DNA of 64,000 nucleotides from Verrucomicrobiia bacterium (GCA_020849895.1 JADZFN010000003.1:1-64000); one strand, 5' to 3'; numbered from the stretch's first letter, positions 8,169 through 17,858 are shown. Translations and numbers: made by a program. The notes: generated from the sequence alone by a model not told the origin.

Positions 8169-9287
8169 TCAGGTCCGCACCGGCGAGGGGGAGATCTCCC
8201 GGTAGAGCGAATCGCGGAGGACGGGTTCGCATCCGGCTTCGCGGATGGCGCGGGCCAGTTCTCCGGCGCTCTGTTTCTCCGGAGTTTTCGCGCCGGCCAT
8301 GTGATAGATCGTCTCCTCGACCACTGTCCCGTCCAGATCGTCCACTCCATAGCTCAACGAGACTTGCGCCAGCTTGAGTCCGTGGTTGATCCAGTAGCAC
8401 TTGATGTGATCGAAGTTGTCGAGATACAGGCGCGCGATTGCAAGGTTGCGCAGGTTCTCGAATCCTGAAGGTTCGGGAATCCCCGAAAGCGCGTTGTTCG
8501 CGGGGTGGAACGGCAGAGGCACGAAGGCCGTGAATCCTCCGGTTTCGTCCTGCAGCTCCCGCAAGAGGCGCAGATGCTCAATCCGTTCAGGGATCGTCTC
8601 GACATGGCCGTAAAGCATCGTGCAGGTGCTCCGTCCTCCCGCGCGATGCCAGACGCGATGCACGTCCAGCCACTCCGCCGCCGTCTCTTTGCCGCGGCAG
8701 ATCAGGTCGCGCACGCGCTGGGCGAAAATCTCGGCGCCACCGCCCGGCAGCGAGTCCAGCCCCGCCGCGCGGAGGCGGTCGAGCGTCTGAGGCACACTCA
8801 TCCGACCCACCCAGGCGAGGTGAAGGATCTCGATGGCCGTGAAGGCCTTGAGATGGAGCGCGGGCGAAAGCGCCTTCAACTCCCGCAGCATCCGTTCGTA
8901 ATGCTCGAACTTCCACGAGGGATGCAGGCCGCCGACGATGTGGAGCTCGGTGATCCCCAACGCCAGCGACTCTCGCGCCTTGGCGACCATCTCCTCGATC
9001 GTGTACTCCCAGGCGTCCGCATCCCGTTTCTTCCGCGCGAACGAGCAAAAATCGCAGGAGAGGACGCAGACGTTCGAGTAGTTGATGTGCCGGTTGAGGA
9101 TGTAGTAGGCCCGATTCCCGTTTTTTCGCTCGCGGACCTGGTTTGCGAGCCAGCCCACCGCGTTCAGATCGGACGCGGCGTAGAGCGCCGCAGCGTCGCC
9201 GTCGTCGAGGCGCGTGCCAGCCGCAACCTTCTCGGCCACGACGCGCAACCCTGAGGCTTCCAGGCTTTTTGCGATCGCGGAGTTCAT
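8169..9287 (-). CDS. mqnE: Aminofutalosine synthase (radical SAM)
   Basis: 372 residues. Radical SAM cluster motif CVLSCDFC (CxxxCxxC) follows ILNRHINYSNVC, the usual MqnE/CofG-like context; HIVGGLHPSW, SLPGGGAEIF and the C-terminal HGLKLAQVSLSYGVDD box fit MqnE rather than MqnC. It joins SAM and 3-(1-carboxyvinyloxy)benzoate to make 6-amino-6-deoxyfutalosine in the futalosine route to menaquinone. Together with the MqnP-type prenyltransferase at 36.7 kb this indicates menaquinone by futalosine rather than MenFDHC. It converges with the response-regulator gene (18 bases between stops). Confidence 0.93.
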   Translation of the reverse strand: MNSAIAKSLEASGLRVVAEKVAAGTRLDDGDAAALYAASDLNAVGWLANQVRERKNGNRAYYILNRHINYSNVCVLSCDFCSFARKKRDADAWEYTIEEMVAKARESLALGITELHIVGGLHPSWKFEHYERMLRELKALSPALHLKAFTAIEILHLAWVGRMSVPQTLDRLRAAGLDSLPGGGAEIFAQRVRDLICRGKETAAEWLDVHRVWHRAGGRSTCTMLYGHVETIPERIEHLRLLRELQDETGGFTAFVPLPFHPANNALSGIPEPSGFENLRNLAIARLYLDNFDHIKCYWINHGLKLAQVSLSYGVDDLDGTVVEETIYHMAGAKTPEKQSAGELARAIREAGCEPVLRDSLYREISPSPVRT

Positions 9288-9338
9288 GCCGAACTACCAT
9301 AGGCATGGCGCGCAACGCCCGCAAGAACGGCCCGAATT

Positions 9339-9363
9339 CTCTCCAACGTGAAGGCTTGGAGAG
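9339..9363. repeat. Inverted repeat between mqnE and the ABC transporter operon
   Basis: CTCTCCAA (9339-9346) and TTGGAGAG (9356-9363) are perfect complements around a 9-base spacer. It sits in the 160-base divergent control region, about 85 bases before the binding-protein start. Size and place fit an operator for a dimeric regulator, but no regulator gene is adjacent. No riboswitch was recognised here. Confidence 0.4.
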
Positions 9364-9447
9364 GGCATGATCGTCTTGAATGCCGATTTTTCGTGACGCA
9401 GAATCCCCTCTCGCGAACCGGCGGGGAATCTCGCGACAAGACTCGAA

Positions 9448-10464
9448 ATGAAACCCTTTTTCCTGGCGGTGTTCCTCGGCGTCGGCCTGACGGCTCACGC
9501 CGAGAAAGTCGTGCTCCGCGTCGGGCATTTCCCGAATGTGACCCACGCCCAGGCCGTCATCGCCCATGGGCTCAGCCGGGCCGGGCGGGGATGGTTCGAG
9601 GAGCGCCTGGGGCCGGAGGTGGAGGTGCGGTGGATGGTTTTTAACGCCGGCCCGAGCACAATGGAGGCGATCTTCGCAAAGTCCATCGAGATGACCTACG
9701 TCGGTCCGAATCCGGCGCTCAACGCGCACCTGAAATCCCAAGGAGCGGAAATCCGCATCGTTGCCGGCGCGTGCAGCGGCGGGGCGGCGTTGGTCGTGCA
9801 ACCGGACGGCCGCTTCCGGACGGATGCGGATTTCCGGGGCAAGAAAATTGCCACGCCGCAACTGGGCAACACGCAGGATGTCGCCTGCCGGGCCTGGTTG
9901 CGATCGAAGGGCTTGAAAGTCACGATGACCGGCGGCGAGGCGTTTGTGATTCCCACGGCGAACCCCGACCAGTTGGCGTTGTTCCGTCGAGGCGCCCTCG
10001 ACGCGGTCTGGACCGTCGAGCCGTGGGTGACCCGTCTGGTCTTGGAAGCCGGAGGGCGGATCTATCTTGAAGAAAGCGAGATCTGGCCCGGCGGCCGGTA
10101 TGTGACCACGCACCTGGTGAGCCGTGTAAGGTTTCTCGAAGAACACCCGACGCTGCTCAAGAAATGGCTCGCCGCACACGTCGAACTGACGGACAAGATC
10201 AACCGCGACCCGGCGTGGGCAAAGCAAATCTTCAACGAGGAGCTCAAGGCCGAAACGACTCAAGCCCTGCCGAAGGCCTTGCTCGATCGCGTCTGGGCGC
10301 GCCTGCAGTTGACGCACGATCCGATCCGCGACTCCCTGCTCAAATCCGCCGAGGACGCTTACCGCATCGGATTTCTCCGCCGCCCGCCGGACCTCTCGCG
10401 CATTTACGACCTGCGCTTGCTGAACGCGGCCTTGCGCGACATGAACCGGCCGGAAGTCCCATGA
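9448..10464 (+). CDS. ABC transporter substrate-binding protein, SsuA/TauA/NrtA type
   Basis: 338 residues with a short signal peptide (MKPFFLAVFLGVGLTAHA). The mature protein has the NMT1/SsuA-like layout: RVGHFPNVTHA at the N-terminus, DFRGKKIATPQLGNTQD as the ligand-loop region, and DAVWTVEPWV. It should bind a small anion or heterocycle (sulfonate, nitrate/bicarbonate or thiamine precursor) in the periplasm. The exact ligand cannot be assigned. It overlaps the ATPase gene by four bases (ATGA), so the three genes are translationally coupled. Confidence 0.88.
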   Translation: MKPFFLAVFLGVGLTAHAEKVVLRVGHFPNVTHAQAVIAHGLSRAGRGWFEERLGPEVEVRWMVFNAGPSTMEAIFAKSIEMTYVGPNPALNAHLKSQGAEIRIVAGACSGGAALVVQPDGRFRTDADFRGKKIATPQLGNTQDVACRAWLRSKGLKVTMTGGEAFVIPTANPDQLALFRRGALDAVWTVEPWVTRLVLEAGGRIYLEESEIWPGGRYVTTHLVSRVRFLEEHPTLLKKWLAAHVELTDKINRDPAWAKQIFNEELKAETTQALPKALLDRVWARLQLTHDPIRDSLLKSAEDAYRIGFLRRPPDLSRIYDLRLLNAALRDMNRPEVP

Positions 10465-11261
10465 TCTGCGATTCCGAAGAAGTGGCCGCCAAGCTGACGC
10501 TCCAGGGCGTCACGAAAACCTATCGCGCCGCGCGCGGTTCGGTGGACGCTTTGCGAGAAGTCAGCCTGCAGATTACGGAAGGGCAATTCGTCTGCCTTGT
10601 TGGGCCCAGCGGATGCGGCAAGACGACGCTGCTCAACATCGTGGCCGGACTGGATGAGCCGACCGGCGGGAACGTGCTTGTGGACGGATGCCCGATCGCG
10701 GGTCCCGGACGCGACCGGATGGTGATGTTCCAGGAGCCGGCGCTGTTCCCCTGGCTCAACGTGCTCGACAACGTGTTGTTCGGTCTGAGGCTCAAGCCGA
10801 ACCTCGGCCGCCGGGAGCGCCGGGAGGTGGCGGAGTTTTACCTACAGTTGGTCGGCCTCCAGAAGTTCGCTCGCGCCGACGTCCACGAGTTGTCCGGCGG
10901 AATGAAACAGCGCGTCGCGCTGGCGCGGGCGCTGGCGCCCAATCCGCGCGTGCTGCTCATGGACGAACCTTTCGCCGCGCTCGATGCGCTCACTCGGGAA
11001 CAGCTCTACGGCGACATTCAGCGTATCTGGAAGGAACGCAGGAAGACCATTCTTTTCGTCACGCACAACATCCGCGAAGCCGCTTGCCTCGGCGACCGGG
11101 TGCTCTTGTTCTCCGCGCATCCGGGCCAGATCCGGGAGGAATTCCTCATCGAGTTACCCCGGCCGCGCGACATCAACAGCGTCCATCTTGCCGAACACTC
11201 GGCCCGGATCACTCGCGCGCTCAAGCGCCATCTCACCACGGAAACGGAGGCGGCTGCATGA
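10461..11261 (+). CDS. ABC transporter ATP-binding protein, SsuB/TauB type
   Basis: 266 residues. Walker A GPSGCGKTT, Q-loop FQEPALFPW, signature LSGGMKQR, Walker B VLLMDEPFAALD and switch His in FVTHNIREA are all intact. The FQEPALFPWL Q-loop is typical of SsuB/TauB/NrtD importers. Starts at 10461 by ATGA overlap with the binding protein and ends with the same kind of overlap into the permease. Confidence 0.93.
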   Translation: MICDSEEVAAKLTLQGVTKTYRAARGSVDALREVSLQITEGQFVCLVGPSGCGKTTLLNIVAGLDEPTGGNVLVDGCPIAGPGRDRMVMFQEPALFPWLNVLDNVLFGLRLKPNLGRRERREVAEFYLQLVGLQKFARADVHELSGGMKQRVALARALAPNPRVLLMDEPFAALDALTREQLYGDIQRIWKERRKTILFVTHNIREAACLGDRVLLFSAHPGQIREEFLIELPRPRDINSVHLAEHSARITRALKRHLTTETEAAA

Positions 11262-12025
11262 CTCGTCACCGTTGGCTGGTGTTCTCGTATTTCGCGGCGC
11301 TGGTCGCGCTCTGGGAGGCGTTGGCGCGCCTGGGGCTGTGGTCGCCGCTGGTCTTCCCTTCCCCGATGGCGGTGGGCGCCTACCTGGTGCACGCCCTCGC
11401 GGACGGTACGCTGGCGGACGCGACGCGCGTGACCTGCCGGCGTTTGTTCTCGGGCTACATCCTCGGCTTGATGTTCGGCGCGCCGGCGGGACTGCTCACG
11501 GCCCGTTTCAAAATTGTCCAGGATACGCTGGGGGTCATCGCGCTCGGGCTGCAAACCCTGCCGAGCGTCTGCTGGGTGCCCTTGGCGCTTCTGTGGTTCG
11601 GCCAGACGGAAACCGCGATGCTGTTCGTGGTGGTGATGGGAACGACCTGGTCCGTGCTGATCGCTGTGGACGCCGGTGTGCGCAACGTGCCTCCGATTTT
11701 CGCCCGGGCCGCGCGGACCATGGGCTCGCGGGGCCTGCACACATGGTTGAAGGTCATCCTGCCGGCGGCCTTGCCGCACGTCGTGGCCGGCATGAAACAA
11801 GGCTGGGCGTTCGCGTGGCGTTCGCTGATGGCCGCGGAAATTTACGTGACGATCCTGACGGGCTTCGGCCTCGGCCACCTGCTCCACTACGGCCGCGAAC
11901 TCCAGGCGATGGATCAGGTGGTCGGCGTCATGCTCGTGATCATCCTGATCGGTTTGCTCGTGGACAAACTGCTCTTCTCGCCGTGGGAACGTTATCTCCG
12001 CCGCCGCTGGGGGCTGGCGCTGTAG
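11258..12025 (+). CDS. ABC transporter permease, SsuC/TauC type
   Basis: 255 residues, about six membrane segments. The coupling loop is present as ARTMGSRGLHTWLKVILPAA, close to the EAA consensus. The N-terminus (WEALARLGLW, LVFPSP) is typical of SsuC/TauC/NrtB. Last gene of the three-gene importer operon; the downstream gene is convergent. Confidence 0.92.
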   Translation: MTRHRWLVFSYFAALVALWEALARLGLWSPLVFPSPMAVGAYLVHALADGTLADATRVTCRRLFSGYILGLMFGAPAGLLTARFKIVQDTLGVIALGLQTLPSVCWVPLALLWFGQTETAMLFVVVMGTTWSVLIAVDAGVRNVPPIFARAARTMGSRGLHTWLKVILPAALPHVVAGMKQGWAFAWRSLMAAEIYVTILTGFGLGHLLHYGRELQAMDQVVGVMLVIILIGLLVDKLLFSPWERYLRRRWGLAL

Positions 12026-12057
12026 CCCGTCGCGCGACGCGCTCCCGCGCCCGGCCC

Positions 12058-12354
12058 TCAATCGGCGAGGGCGCTGTAGAGTTCGCGGATGGAGTCGAGG
12101 GCTTCTCCTACCGAGGCGGAGGCGCGATGCTCCAGAAGGGCGCGGGCGAACGCGACGCATCGCGCGGCGACGAGATGATTTTCATTCCTGAACGCGTCGT
12201 GGGCGGCGAACCATGCGAACAAGTCGCGCGCGGCGGCGCGGGCGTCCTGGGCGGTGACGCTGCTCAGACGTGTGCGGAGCAGGTCGGCTCCGAACTCGAG
12301 GCACGCCTCGGCCACCTTCGCCCGCCGTTCCGCTTCGGTTGTGCGCGCGGCCAT
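12058..12354 (-). CDS. Small protein of unknown function (98 aa)
   Basis: Ala/Arg-rich, predicted mostly helical, with no recognisable domain or signal. It starts two bases after the stop of the S41-like gene (ATG at 12354), so translation is probably coupled. The coding call rests on this tight packing and on an uninterrupted frame with ordinary composition. It converges on the permease gene. Confidence 0.55.
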   Translation of the reverse strand: MAARTTEAERRAKVAEACLEFGADLLRTRLSSVTAQDARAAARDLFAWFAAHDAFRNENHLVAARCVAFARALLEHRASASVGEALDSIRELYSALAD

Positions 12355-12356
12355 GC

Positions 12357-13472
12357 TCAGGGGGCCGCCGGCGGCGGGGGAGGAGCGAGGTGGAGGGCAT
12401 GGATGCTCGTCAACAGGTCCATCGCCTGGAGGAGGACGAGATCGCATTGGATCGCCGGTTCGTCTTTCGGTTTTGCGGCCTTCGGATCGCGGACCGGAGG
12501 AGCGACCTCCCGTCCTGTCAGGATCGCTTCACTGTAGTAACGGGGTTCCGCCGGGATTTCCGGCGCACGAAAGGGCTGGGCGAAAATGTCCTGCTCGATT
12601 TTCGCGTCGAAGGCGATGGTCACGTCCGGCTTCACGCCGCGAAGGAAGAACGGTCCCGCTTCCGGCAGGATGAACTTGCCGCTCGCCAAGCGCAGGATTT
12701 TTCCGTTGGCCAGAGAAACGTCGGACGTTTCGAAGGCGTCGCCGGCGGAGGGTGCACTGCCGAAAACGACGGCGCGATGCTGGTCCTGCAGGACGGCGGC
12801 AAGGAGTTCGGCGACGCCGGAGGTAGCGCGGTTGACGAGCACCACGAGAGGAACGTCCACGGGCGCGCCGCTTCGAGGAGTTTCGATCGTCTCGGTGACG
12901 GCGCCCCGCGCGACGCGGACTACGACGCGTCCGCCCGGGAGAAAGACGCCCGCGAGATCAGGCAGTTCCGCCCAGGCCGCGCCCGAAGCGAACCGGAGAT
13001 CGAGGAGGAAACCCTGGATGTGTTCATCTTTGAGCTGGCGCTCGATTTCGGCGCGGAGGAGGCGGCCGGCGCCGGGTGCGACGCACGCCAGACGCACGTA
13101 GCCGAGGAAAGGATCGAGCACCGCCGTGGCGCCGAGAGAAGCGGACGTCGCGCGCACGGGCACGGCGTTGGTCTTGTCGAGAAGGCGCGCCGACGGGCCG
13201 AGCGACGCGAGCAGACCTTGGAGGGCGTCCTGCGCGACGCGCGAGCGAGAGACCAGGGAAGGGTCGGCGTAGCGTTGGGTCAGGGCATCCACGACCTCGT
13301 CGTAAAGGGCGGTTTCGGGTGCGGAAGGAAGGGCGGCCGAGGCCGGCACGGCGTTGCTCTTTGGCGGAGGCGACGTCTTCGGCGCACGGAAGCGATCGAA
13401 CCACCCGGCACGCGCGGAAGCGGCCAGGATCAGGCACGCCGCGGCGAGGACAAAGCGGGCGCGAAACGCCAT
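12357..13472 (-). CDS. S41 (C-terminal processing) peptidase homologue, probably inactive
   Basis: 371 residues with a signal peptide (about 1-22) and an S41/ClpP-like core. The region LVVLVNRATSGVAELL aligns with the family's NxGSASASE nucleophile motif, but counting from the Asn puts Gly219 at the catalytic Ser position (Ser218 is adjacent). The later TFGKG motif that supplies the general-base Lys reads SAPSAGDA, with no Lys. No clear PDZ domain is visible between 90 and 140. I infer a secreted pseudo-protease. Pro/Ala-rich linkers lie at 31-55 and at the C-terminus. It is 5 bases downstream of purE on the same strand. Confidence 0.72.
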   Translation of the reverse strand: MAFRARFVLAAACLILAASARAGWFDRFRAPKTSPPPKSNAVPASAALPSAPETALYDEVVDALTQRYADPSLVSRSRVAQDALQGLLASLGPSARLLDKTNAVPVRATSASLGATAVLDPFLGYVRLACVAPGAGRLLRAEIERQLKDEHIQGFLLDLRFASGAAWAELPDLAGVFLPGGRVVVRVARGAVTETIETPRSGAPVDVPLVVLVNRATSGVAELLAAVLQDQHRAVVFGSAPSAGDAFETSDVSLANGKILRLASGKFILPEAGPFFLRGVKPDVTIAFDAKIEQDIFAQPFRAPEIPAEPRYYSEAILTGREVAPPVRDPKAAKPKDEPAIQCDLVLLQAMDLLTSIHALHLAPPPPPAAP

Positions 13473-13477
13473 GAGAG

Positions 13478-13978
13478 TCAGAGCTTCGCTTGGAGCGTCC
13501 GATCGGCGGCTTCAACCTTGCGACGCAAGGCTTCGCGCCAAGCGACGAGCTTCTTCGCGAGCGCGGGATCGCTCGTCGCGAGAATCTGCGCGGCGAGCAC
13601 GGCGGCATTCGTCGCGCCGAATTTTCCGATCGCGACCGTGGCGACGGGAATGCCCGGGGGCATCTGAACGGTGGAGAGCAGAGCGTCGAGCCCTTTCATC
13701 TCAGTGGCGTCCAAGGGCACACCGATCACGGGAAGGGTCGTCTGGGCCGCAACGGCGCCCGCGAGGTGGGCGGCGCCACCGGCGGCGGCGATGAAGACGC
13801 GGATGCCGCGGGAGGGCGCTCCGCGAACGTACTCGGCGACGGTGTCGGGGGTGCGGTGGGCGGACATGACGCGCGTCTCGTGGACGATCCCGAATTCATC
13901 GAGGGTCTTGTGGCAGCGCTCCATGAGCTCGAAATCGGAATCGCTGCCCATGAGGATGGCGACGAGCGAGGAAGGCAT
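13478..13978 (-). CDS. purE: N5-carboxyaminoimidazole ribonucleotide mutase
   Basis: 166 residues. Class I PurE signature: [10 protein letters not shown] at the N-terminus, VMSAHRTPD with the catalytic His, [12 protein letters not shown] and PVIGVPL. It rearranges N5-CAIR to CAIR in purine synthesis and forms a cytoplasmic octamer in known members. No purK is adjacent; the usual purEK pair is broken here. Starts 52 bases from the tRNA-Tyr gene on the same strand. Confidence 0.95.
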   Translation of the reverse strand: MPSSLVAILMGSDSDFELMERCHKTLDEFGIVHETRVMSAHRTPDTVAEYVRGAPSRGIRVFIAAAGGAAHLAGAVAAQTTLPVIGVPLDATEMKGLDALLSTVQMPPGIPVATVAIGKFGATNAAVLAAQILATSDPALAKKLVAWREALRRKVEAADRTLQAKL

Positions 13979-14029
13979 GGCGGAGAGTCTCGCCGAGAGC
14001 GCGCGCCAATGTAAAACGGAAAACCGCCG

Positions 14030-14116
14030 TGGTGGGCAGGGATGGATTCGAACCATCGAAGGCCGAGGGCCAGCAGATTTACAGTCTGCCCCGTTTGACC
14101 GCTTCGGTACCTGCCC
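14030..14116 (-). tRNA. tRNA-Tyr (anticodon GTA), CCA encoded
   Basis: On the minus strand the acceptor arms GGGCAGG / CCTGCCC pair over 7 bp. The anticodon stem-loop is GCAGACTGTAAATCTGC with anticodon GTA. The T arm is GATGG-TTCGAAT-CCATC, and the variable arm is long, as expected for a class II bacterial tRNA-Tyr. Discriminator A and an encoded CCA end the gene. The 184 bases from here to the kinase start show no gene. Confidence 0.96.
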
Positions 14117-14300
14117 GTAACGGAGCGGCGGATCCGCCGCGAAGGGGCTCACTATCCTTCCAGAGGACGCACGCCGCAAGCGGAAAGCGCACGCCCGGGG
14201 ACAGCGATGCTTTGAGGTTGCGAGCTGAGGGAAAAAGCCGTTTCCTGACGCGCGCCTGGGGAAGGAATTCCCGCGAGGCCGAAACCAGGAGCGATCCATC

Positions 14301-15872
14301 TTGAAAAAGCGCATCATCGTGGAGACGGCGCCCGAAAGAGAGGAAAACGGGCTTCCCGAGGAATTCGAGCGCTTGCGGCTACTCGTCGAAGAGACGAGCG
14401 ACTGGATCTGGGAGGTGGATCCTGATTTGCGATACACTTACAGCAGCGCCCAGGTGCGAACGATCCTCAGGTATGAGCCCGAGGAAGTCCTCGGACGAAC
14501 CCCGTGGGATTTTATGTCACCCGAGGAAGCGACGCGGGTCCGGGCCGCGGTGGAACCGATCTTTTTCGCACGGCAGCCGATCGTTTTGTTCGAAAACGTG
14601 GTGCTTCATCGGGATGGCCACCGCGTGACGCTGGAAACCAGCGGCAAATCCATCTTCGATCAAAACGGGGTTTGGCGGGGATACATCGGGGTGAGCCGTG
14701 ACATCACCCGCCGGCGGCGGGCGGAAGACGCCCTGGACGAGAGTCGCCGCCGCTTTGCGACCTTGACGGACCGCTTGCACGGCATGGCCTACCGCCGCCT
14801 CCACGATTCGCGGGGAACGATGGAATACGTAAGCGCGGGGGCCGCCGCTTTGACCGGCTGTCCTTCCGAGGATTTTCTCGGCGACGCGAAATGCGCCCAT
14901 CGCGACTTCATCCATCCGGAGGATCGCGACGCGGTCTGGCGCGACGTTCAAAAAGCGCTCAAGCAGCAGACGCCTTTCCAATTGACCTATCGCCTCGTGT
15001 CCGCGCAGGGGAGGGAGAAGTGGGTTTGCGACCAGGGGTGCGGCGTGTTCGGAGAGAAAGGAGAAGTCCTGGCGGTCGAAGGATTTCTCATGGACATCAC
15101 CCATCACATCCGCACCGAACAGGACCACGCACGCGGCGATTCTCAGGCGCGCCGCCTCGCGCAACTGGAGAGCCTCAGCGTGCTTTCCGTCGGAGTCGCC
15201 CACGAGTTCAACAACCTCCTCACGGCGATCCTTGGCAACGCGGAGGTGGCGATAGCGAAAACACCCGACGCCTCGCCGGCGCGCAACCACATGGAGAAGG
15301 TTTGCCGAGCGGCGCTCCGCGCCTCGGAGCTGAGTCAACAAATGATGGCCTACTCGGGCCAGGGAGGCGTTTCCCTCGGCGAGATGGAACCCCATGACAT
15401 CATCGTGGAAGCCGCCCATCGCTTCGAAGCGGCGGCGCCGGCCGGGTGCCGTCTGGAATATCGGATCGCCGAAAATCTGCCTCGCCTGCGCGCGGATCCC
15501 GCGCAGCTCCGCCAGGCGCTCGTCAACCTCGTGATGAATGCCATCGAGGCGGTCGGCACAAAGGAAGGGCGGGTGACCGTGAGCGCGGGGAGCGAACGCC
15601 TGCATCGGGCGGATTTCGCGGCGATGGCGCTCGATGAAGGGCAAGCCGAAGGGCGCTACGTCTGGTTCGAGGTCGCCGACAACGGCCGGGGGATGGAGGC
15701 GGCGATGCGACAGCGGATTTTCGACCCGTTCTATTCCACGAAGTTCACCGGACGCGGGCTCGGGCTGTCGGCGGTGCTCGGCATTGTCCGCGCGCATCGC
15801 GGCGCGATCCGGGTGACCAGCGAACCGGGTCAAGGGAGTGCGTTCCGCCTGTATTTTCCCTGCGCGGAATAA
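14301..15872 (+). CDS. PAS-domain sensor histidine kinase, orphan
   Basis: 523 residues, no membrane segment, so cytoplasmic. Two PAS domains (about 22-140, with [15 protein letters not shown], and about 145-275, each ending in a PAC-like segment), then a HisKA domain with VAHEFNNLL (phospho-acceptor His), and an ATPase domain with N box [12 protein letters not shown]1 DNGRGM and G2 [11 protein letters not shown]. The HEFNN form of the H box is that of NtrB-like and hybrid kinases. No receiver domain follows, and no partner regulator is adjacent. Start is TTG at 14301, supported by AGGAG about ten bases upstream. Confidence 0.9.
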   Translation: MKKRIIVETAPEREENGLPEEFERLRLLVEETSDWIWEVDPDLRYTYSSAQVRTILRYEPEEVLGRTPWDFMSPEEATRVRAAVEPIFFARQPIVLFENVVLHRDGHRVTLETSGKSIFDQNGVWRGYIGVSRDITRRRRAEDALDESRRRFATLTDRLHGMAYRRLHDSRGTMEYVSAGAAALTGCPSEDFLGDAKCAHRDFIHPEDRDAVWRDVQKALKQQTPFQLTYRLVSAQGREKWVCDQGCGVFGEKGEVLAVEGFLMDITHHIRTEQDHARGDSQARRLAQLESLSVLSVGVAHEFNNLLTAILGNAEVAIAKTPDASPARNHMEKVCRAALRASELSQQMMAYSGQGGVSLGEMEPHDIIVEAAHRFEAAAPAGCRLEYRIAENLPRLRADPAQLRQALVNLVMNAIEAVGTKEGRVTVSAGSERLHRADFAAMALDEGQAEGRYVWFEVADNGRGMEAAMRQRIFDPFYSTKFTGRGLGLSAVLGIVRAHRGAIRVTSEPGQGSAFRLYFPCAE

Positions 15873-15887
15873 GGCGGAGCGAAACGT

Positions 15888-17171
15888 TCACCGGTCGGGA
15901 GGCGCAAGGAGGTCGCCATCCAGACGCATCTGGATCAACCCCTGCTGAAGGGCGTTTCGTCGAGGCGGCGGGATGCCGAGTTCGTACGCCATCTGCCGGC
16001 AGAGGAGATTGGGCGCCGGGACGGGCCAATCTGCCCACAAGGTCTGGAAGCGCGCGGCAACGCCTTCCGCGCCGCGGGCGACGGCGGCGGCGTGCGCCCA
16101 GGGGAGGATCACGTTGACGACGATTTCCCGCCAGCGGTCCGGGCCGACGAGCGCGACCGGACGCGGGAGAAGCGCGGCGCCGGCGCGGTAATGGCGCGAC
16201 CAGAACGCGTGTTCGAGCGCGGGCGGCCGCTTCAATCGTTCCGGCTGGGCGGCAAGCGCCCCGAACCATTCGCCGAGACGCGGGTGCGAGGACGCCATCA
16301 GCGCGAGCGCGGCGAGACGGCGTTCGGGATGATTGGCAGGACGCACCTGATGGACGCGAAGCGGCACGCTCCGCGCCGCGGCGAGAAGCACCTCGATCCG
16401 GCGGTCGGCGTCGGGGAGGAGCGCGACGGAAGCGAGAGGCGTCGCGATGGCGAGGCGGCGGAAGGCCCGGCGGTTGTGCTTGTAGCCGAGCGCCTCGGCG
16501 AGCGCCTCCCAGGCGGCCTGCTCGAAACCGACCGATTCGACGAGCGCCTCGAGACGGGCAGATTTCCGTTCAAAACGGAAAAGGCCCGCGGCTTCCACGC
16601 CCGCCAGCTTCCGGGCGGGTTCGAGACCGTCGAGCGGCGAAAGGATCGTGCGGAGGCGCGCCGGCGTGAGTGGATAGCGGTCCGGATCGAGCGATTCGGC
16701 AAGCTCGCCAAGCGATCCCTCGAGATGCGAGCTCAAGACGAGCTGCGGAACGCTCCCGCCTCCATGCCGCGCGAGCGGCGCGGGCGTTTCCTCCGCCCAG
16801 AGGCAGACGTCAAGGATGACACCCGAATAGGCAGGGTCGGCGCCGTGTCCGTGCTCGCGCCAGCCGCCGGCATGAAGATGGATCTCGACGTCCCCGCGGA
16901 AGATGACTCCGCCGATCTCCAGCCGCGCGCCGGTGAAATCGGGCCCGCCTTCGACGTTCCAGCGTCCGGGCAACAGGACGCGCACCGCGCGGCCGTCGCA
17001 GACGTGGAGGTGCTCTGCGTCGAAAAGCTGGTCGGCCCAGATCGCCTGCACGAGGCGTTCGGTCACGGGAATTGGCTCGTGAAAATCGGCCGGCTCGCGG
17101 AGCGAAAACAGCGCGTCGCGGCGCGCGGCGCGTGGGGCGGCGTCCTCGCGGGCGGAAGCGTTCCGCGTCAT
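15888..17171 (-). CDS. DUF2851 family protein
   Basis: 427 residues. The N-terminal block (WNVEGGPDFTGARL, RGDVEIHLHAGGW, then YSGVILDV) is the conserved core of the DUF2851 family, found in Bacteroidota and PVC bacteria; its acidic and His residues are laid out like a nuclease-type core, but no function is established. The remainder is helical. It converges on the kinase gene (15 bases between stops) and is divergent from the redoxin gene (84 bases between starts). Family assignment from memory of the conserved core. Confidence 0.72.
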   Translation of the reverse strand: MTRNASAREDAAPRAARRDALFSLREPADFHEPIPVTERLVQAIWADQLFDAEHLHVCDGRAVRVLLPGRWNVEGGPDFTGARLEIGGVIFRGDVEIHLHAGGWREHGHGADPAYSGVILDVCLWAEETPAPLARHGGGSVPQLVLSSHLEGSLGELAESLDPDRYPLTPARLRTILSPLDGLEPARKLAGVEAAGLFRFERKSARLEALVESVGFEQAAWEALAEALGYKHNRRAFRRLAIATPLASVALLPDADRRIEVLLAAARSVPLRVHQVRPANHPERRLAALALMASSHPRLGEWFGALAAQPERLKRPPALEHAFWSRHYRAGAALLPRPVALVGPDRWREIVVNVILPWAHAAAVARGAEGVAARFQTLWADWPVPAPNLLCRQMAYELGIPPPRRNALQQGLIQMRLDGDLLAPPDR

Positions 17172-17255
17172 GCGAAAAACCTGCGGAGCGGGAGGTCCCG
17201 ATGCAACCCGAAAGGGAGGGGTTGACTCCGCGTCGCCGCCTTGTAGCCTGCGGCC

Positions 17256-17858
17256 ATGAAAGCTTTCCTGGTCCCGGTTTTCGGATTTCTGGTCTTCGCC
17301 TTCACCGCACCCGCGCAGATAAAACTCGCCGCGCTCGCCCCGGATTTCTCGCTCGTCTCCTGCGAGAGGCAGACGGTGAAACTCTCCGCGTTCAAGGGCA
17401 AGACGGTCGTGCTCGAGTGGTTCAACTACGGCTGTCCCTTCGTCCACAACCATTACGCGACCGGCGCGCTGCCCGCACTGCAAACGGAACTGACGGGGCG
17501 TGGCGTCGTTTGGCTGACGATCGTCTCGACGCATCCGGGACACGAGAACTATCTCCCTGCGGAAAAGCTGGCCGCGCAGGCGAAGAAAATCGGAATGAAA
17601 TCCACCGCGCTGCTTCCGGATCCGGAGGGCGCCGTCGGCCGCCTCTACGGCGCGAAAACCACGCCGCATATGTTCGTGATAGACGCTGCCGGCCGCGTGG
17701 CGTACCAGGGCGCTCTTGACGATCGTCCTGCGACATCGGGCGATCCGAGCACAGCGAAGAACTACGTCCGCGCCGCCGTGGAAGAGCTCCTCGAGGGGAA
17801 GGCGGTCGCGCTTCCCCAAACGAAGGCCTACGGCTGCAGCGTGAAGTATGCGAAGTGA
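17256..17858 (+). CDS. Secreted AhpC/TSA-type redoxin
   Basis: 200 residues with a cleavable signal peptide (to about FAFTAPAQ). Thioredoxin/peroxiredoxin fold with APDFSLV, the segment VLEWFNYGCPFVHNHY carrying a single candidate active Cys, and the cis-Pro region KTTPHMFVID. This GCPFV-type motif is that of small peroxiredoxin-like proteins common in PVC genomes and differs from CxxC thioredoxins. It probably reduces peroxides or thiols in the periplasm. Followed 45 bases later by a ferritin-like gene, a plausible oxidative-stress pairing. Confidence 0.8.
   Translation: MKAFLVPVFGFLVFAFTAPAQIKLAALAPDFSLVSCERQTVKLSAFKGKTVVLEWFNYGCPFVHNHYATGALPALQTELTGRGVVWLTIVSTHPGHENYLPAEKLAAQAKKIGMKSTALLPDPEGAVGRLYGAKTTPHMFVIDAAGRVAYQGALDDRPATSGDPSTAKNYVRAAVEELLEGKAVALPQTKAYGCSVKYAK

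Noticed and set aside
9288-9447. Riboswitch (thiamine or SAM type) ahead of the ABC transporter
   Set aside because: Region is short and I see none of the conserved TPP or SAM riboswitch cores.
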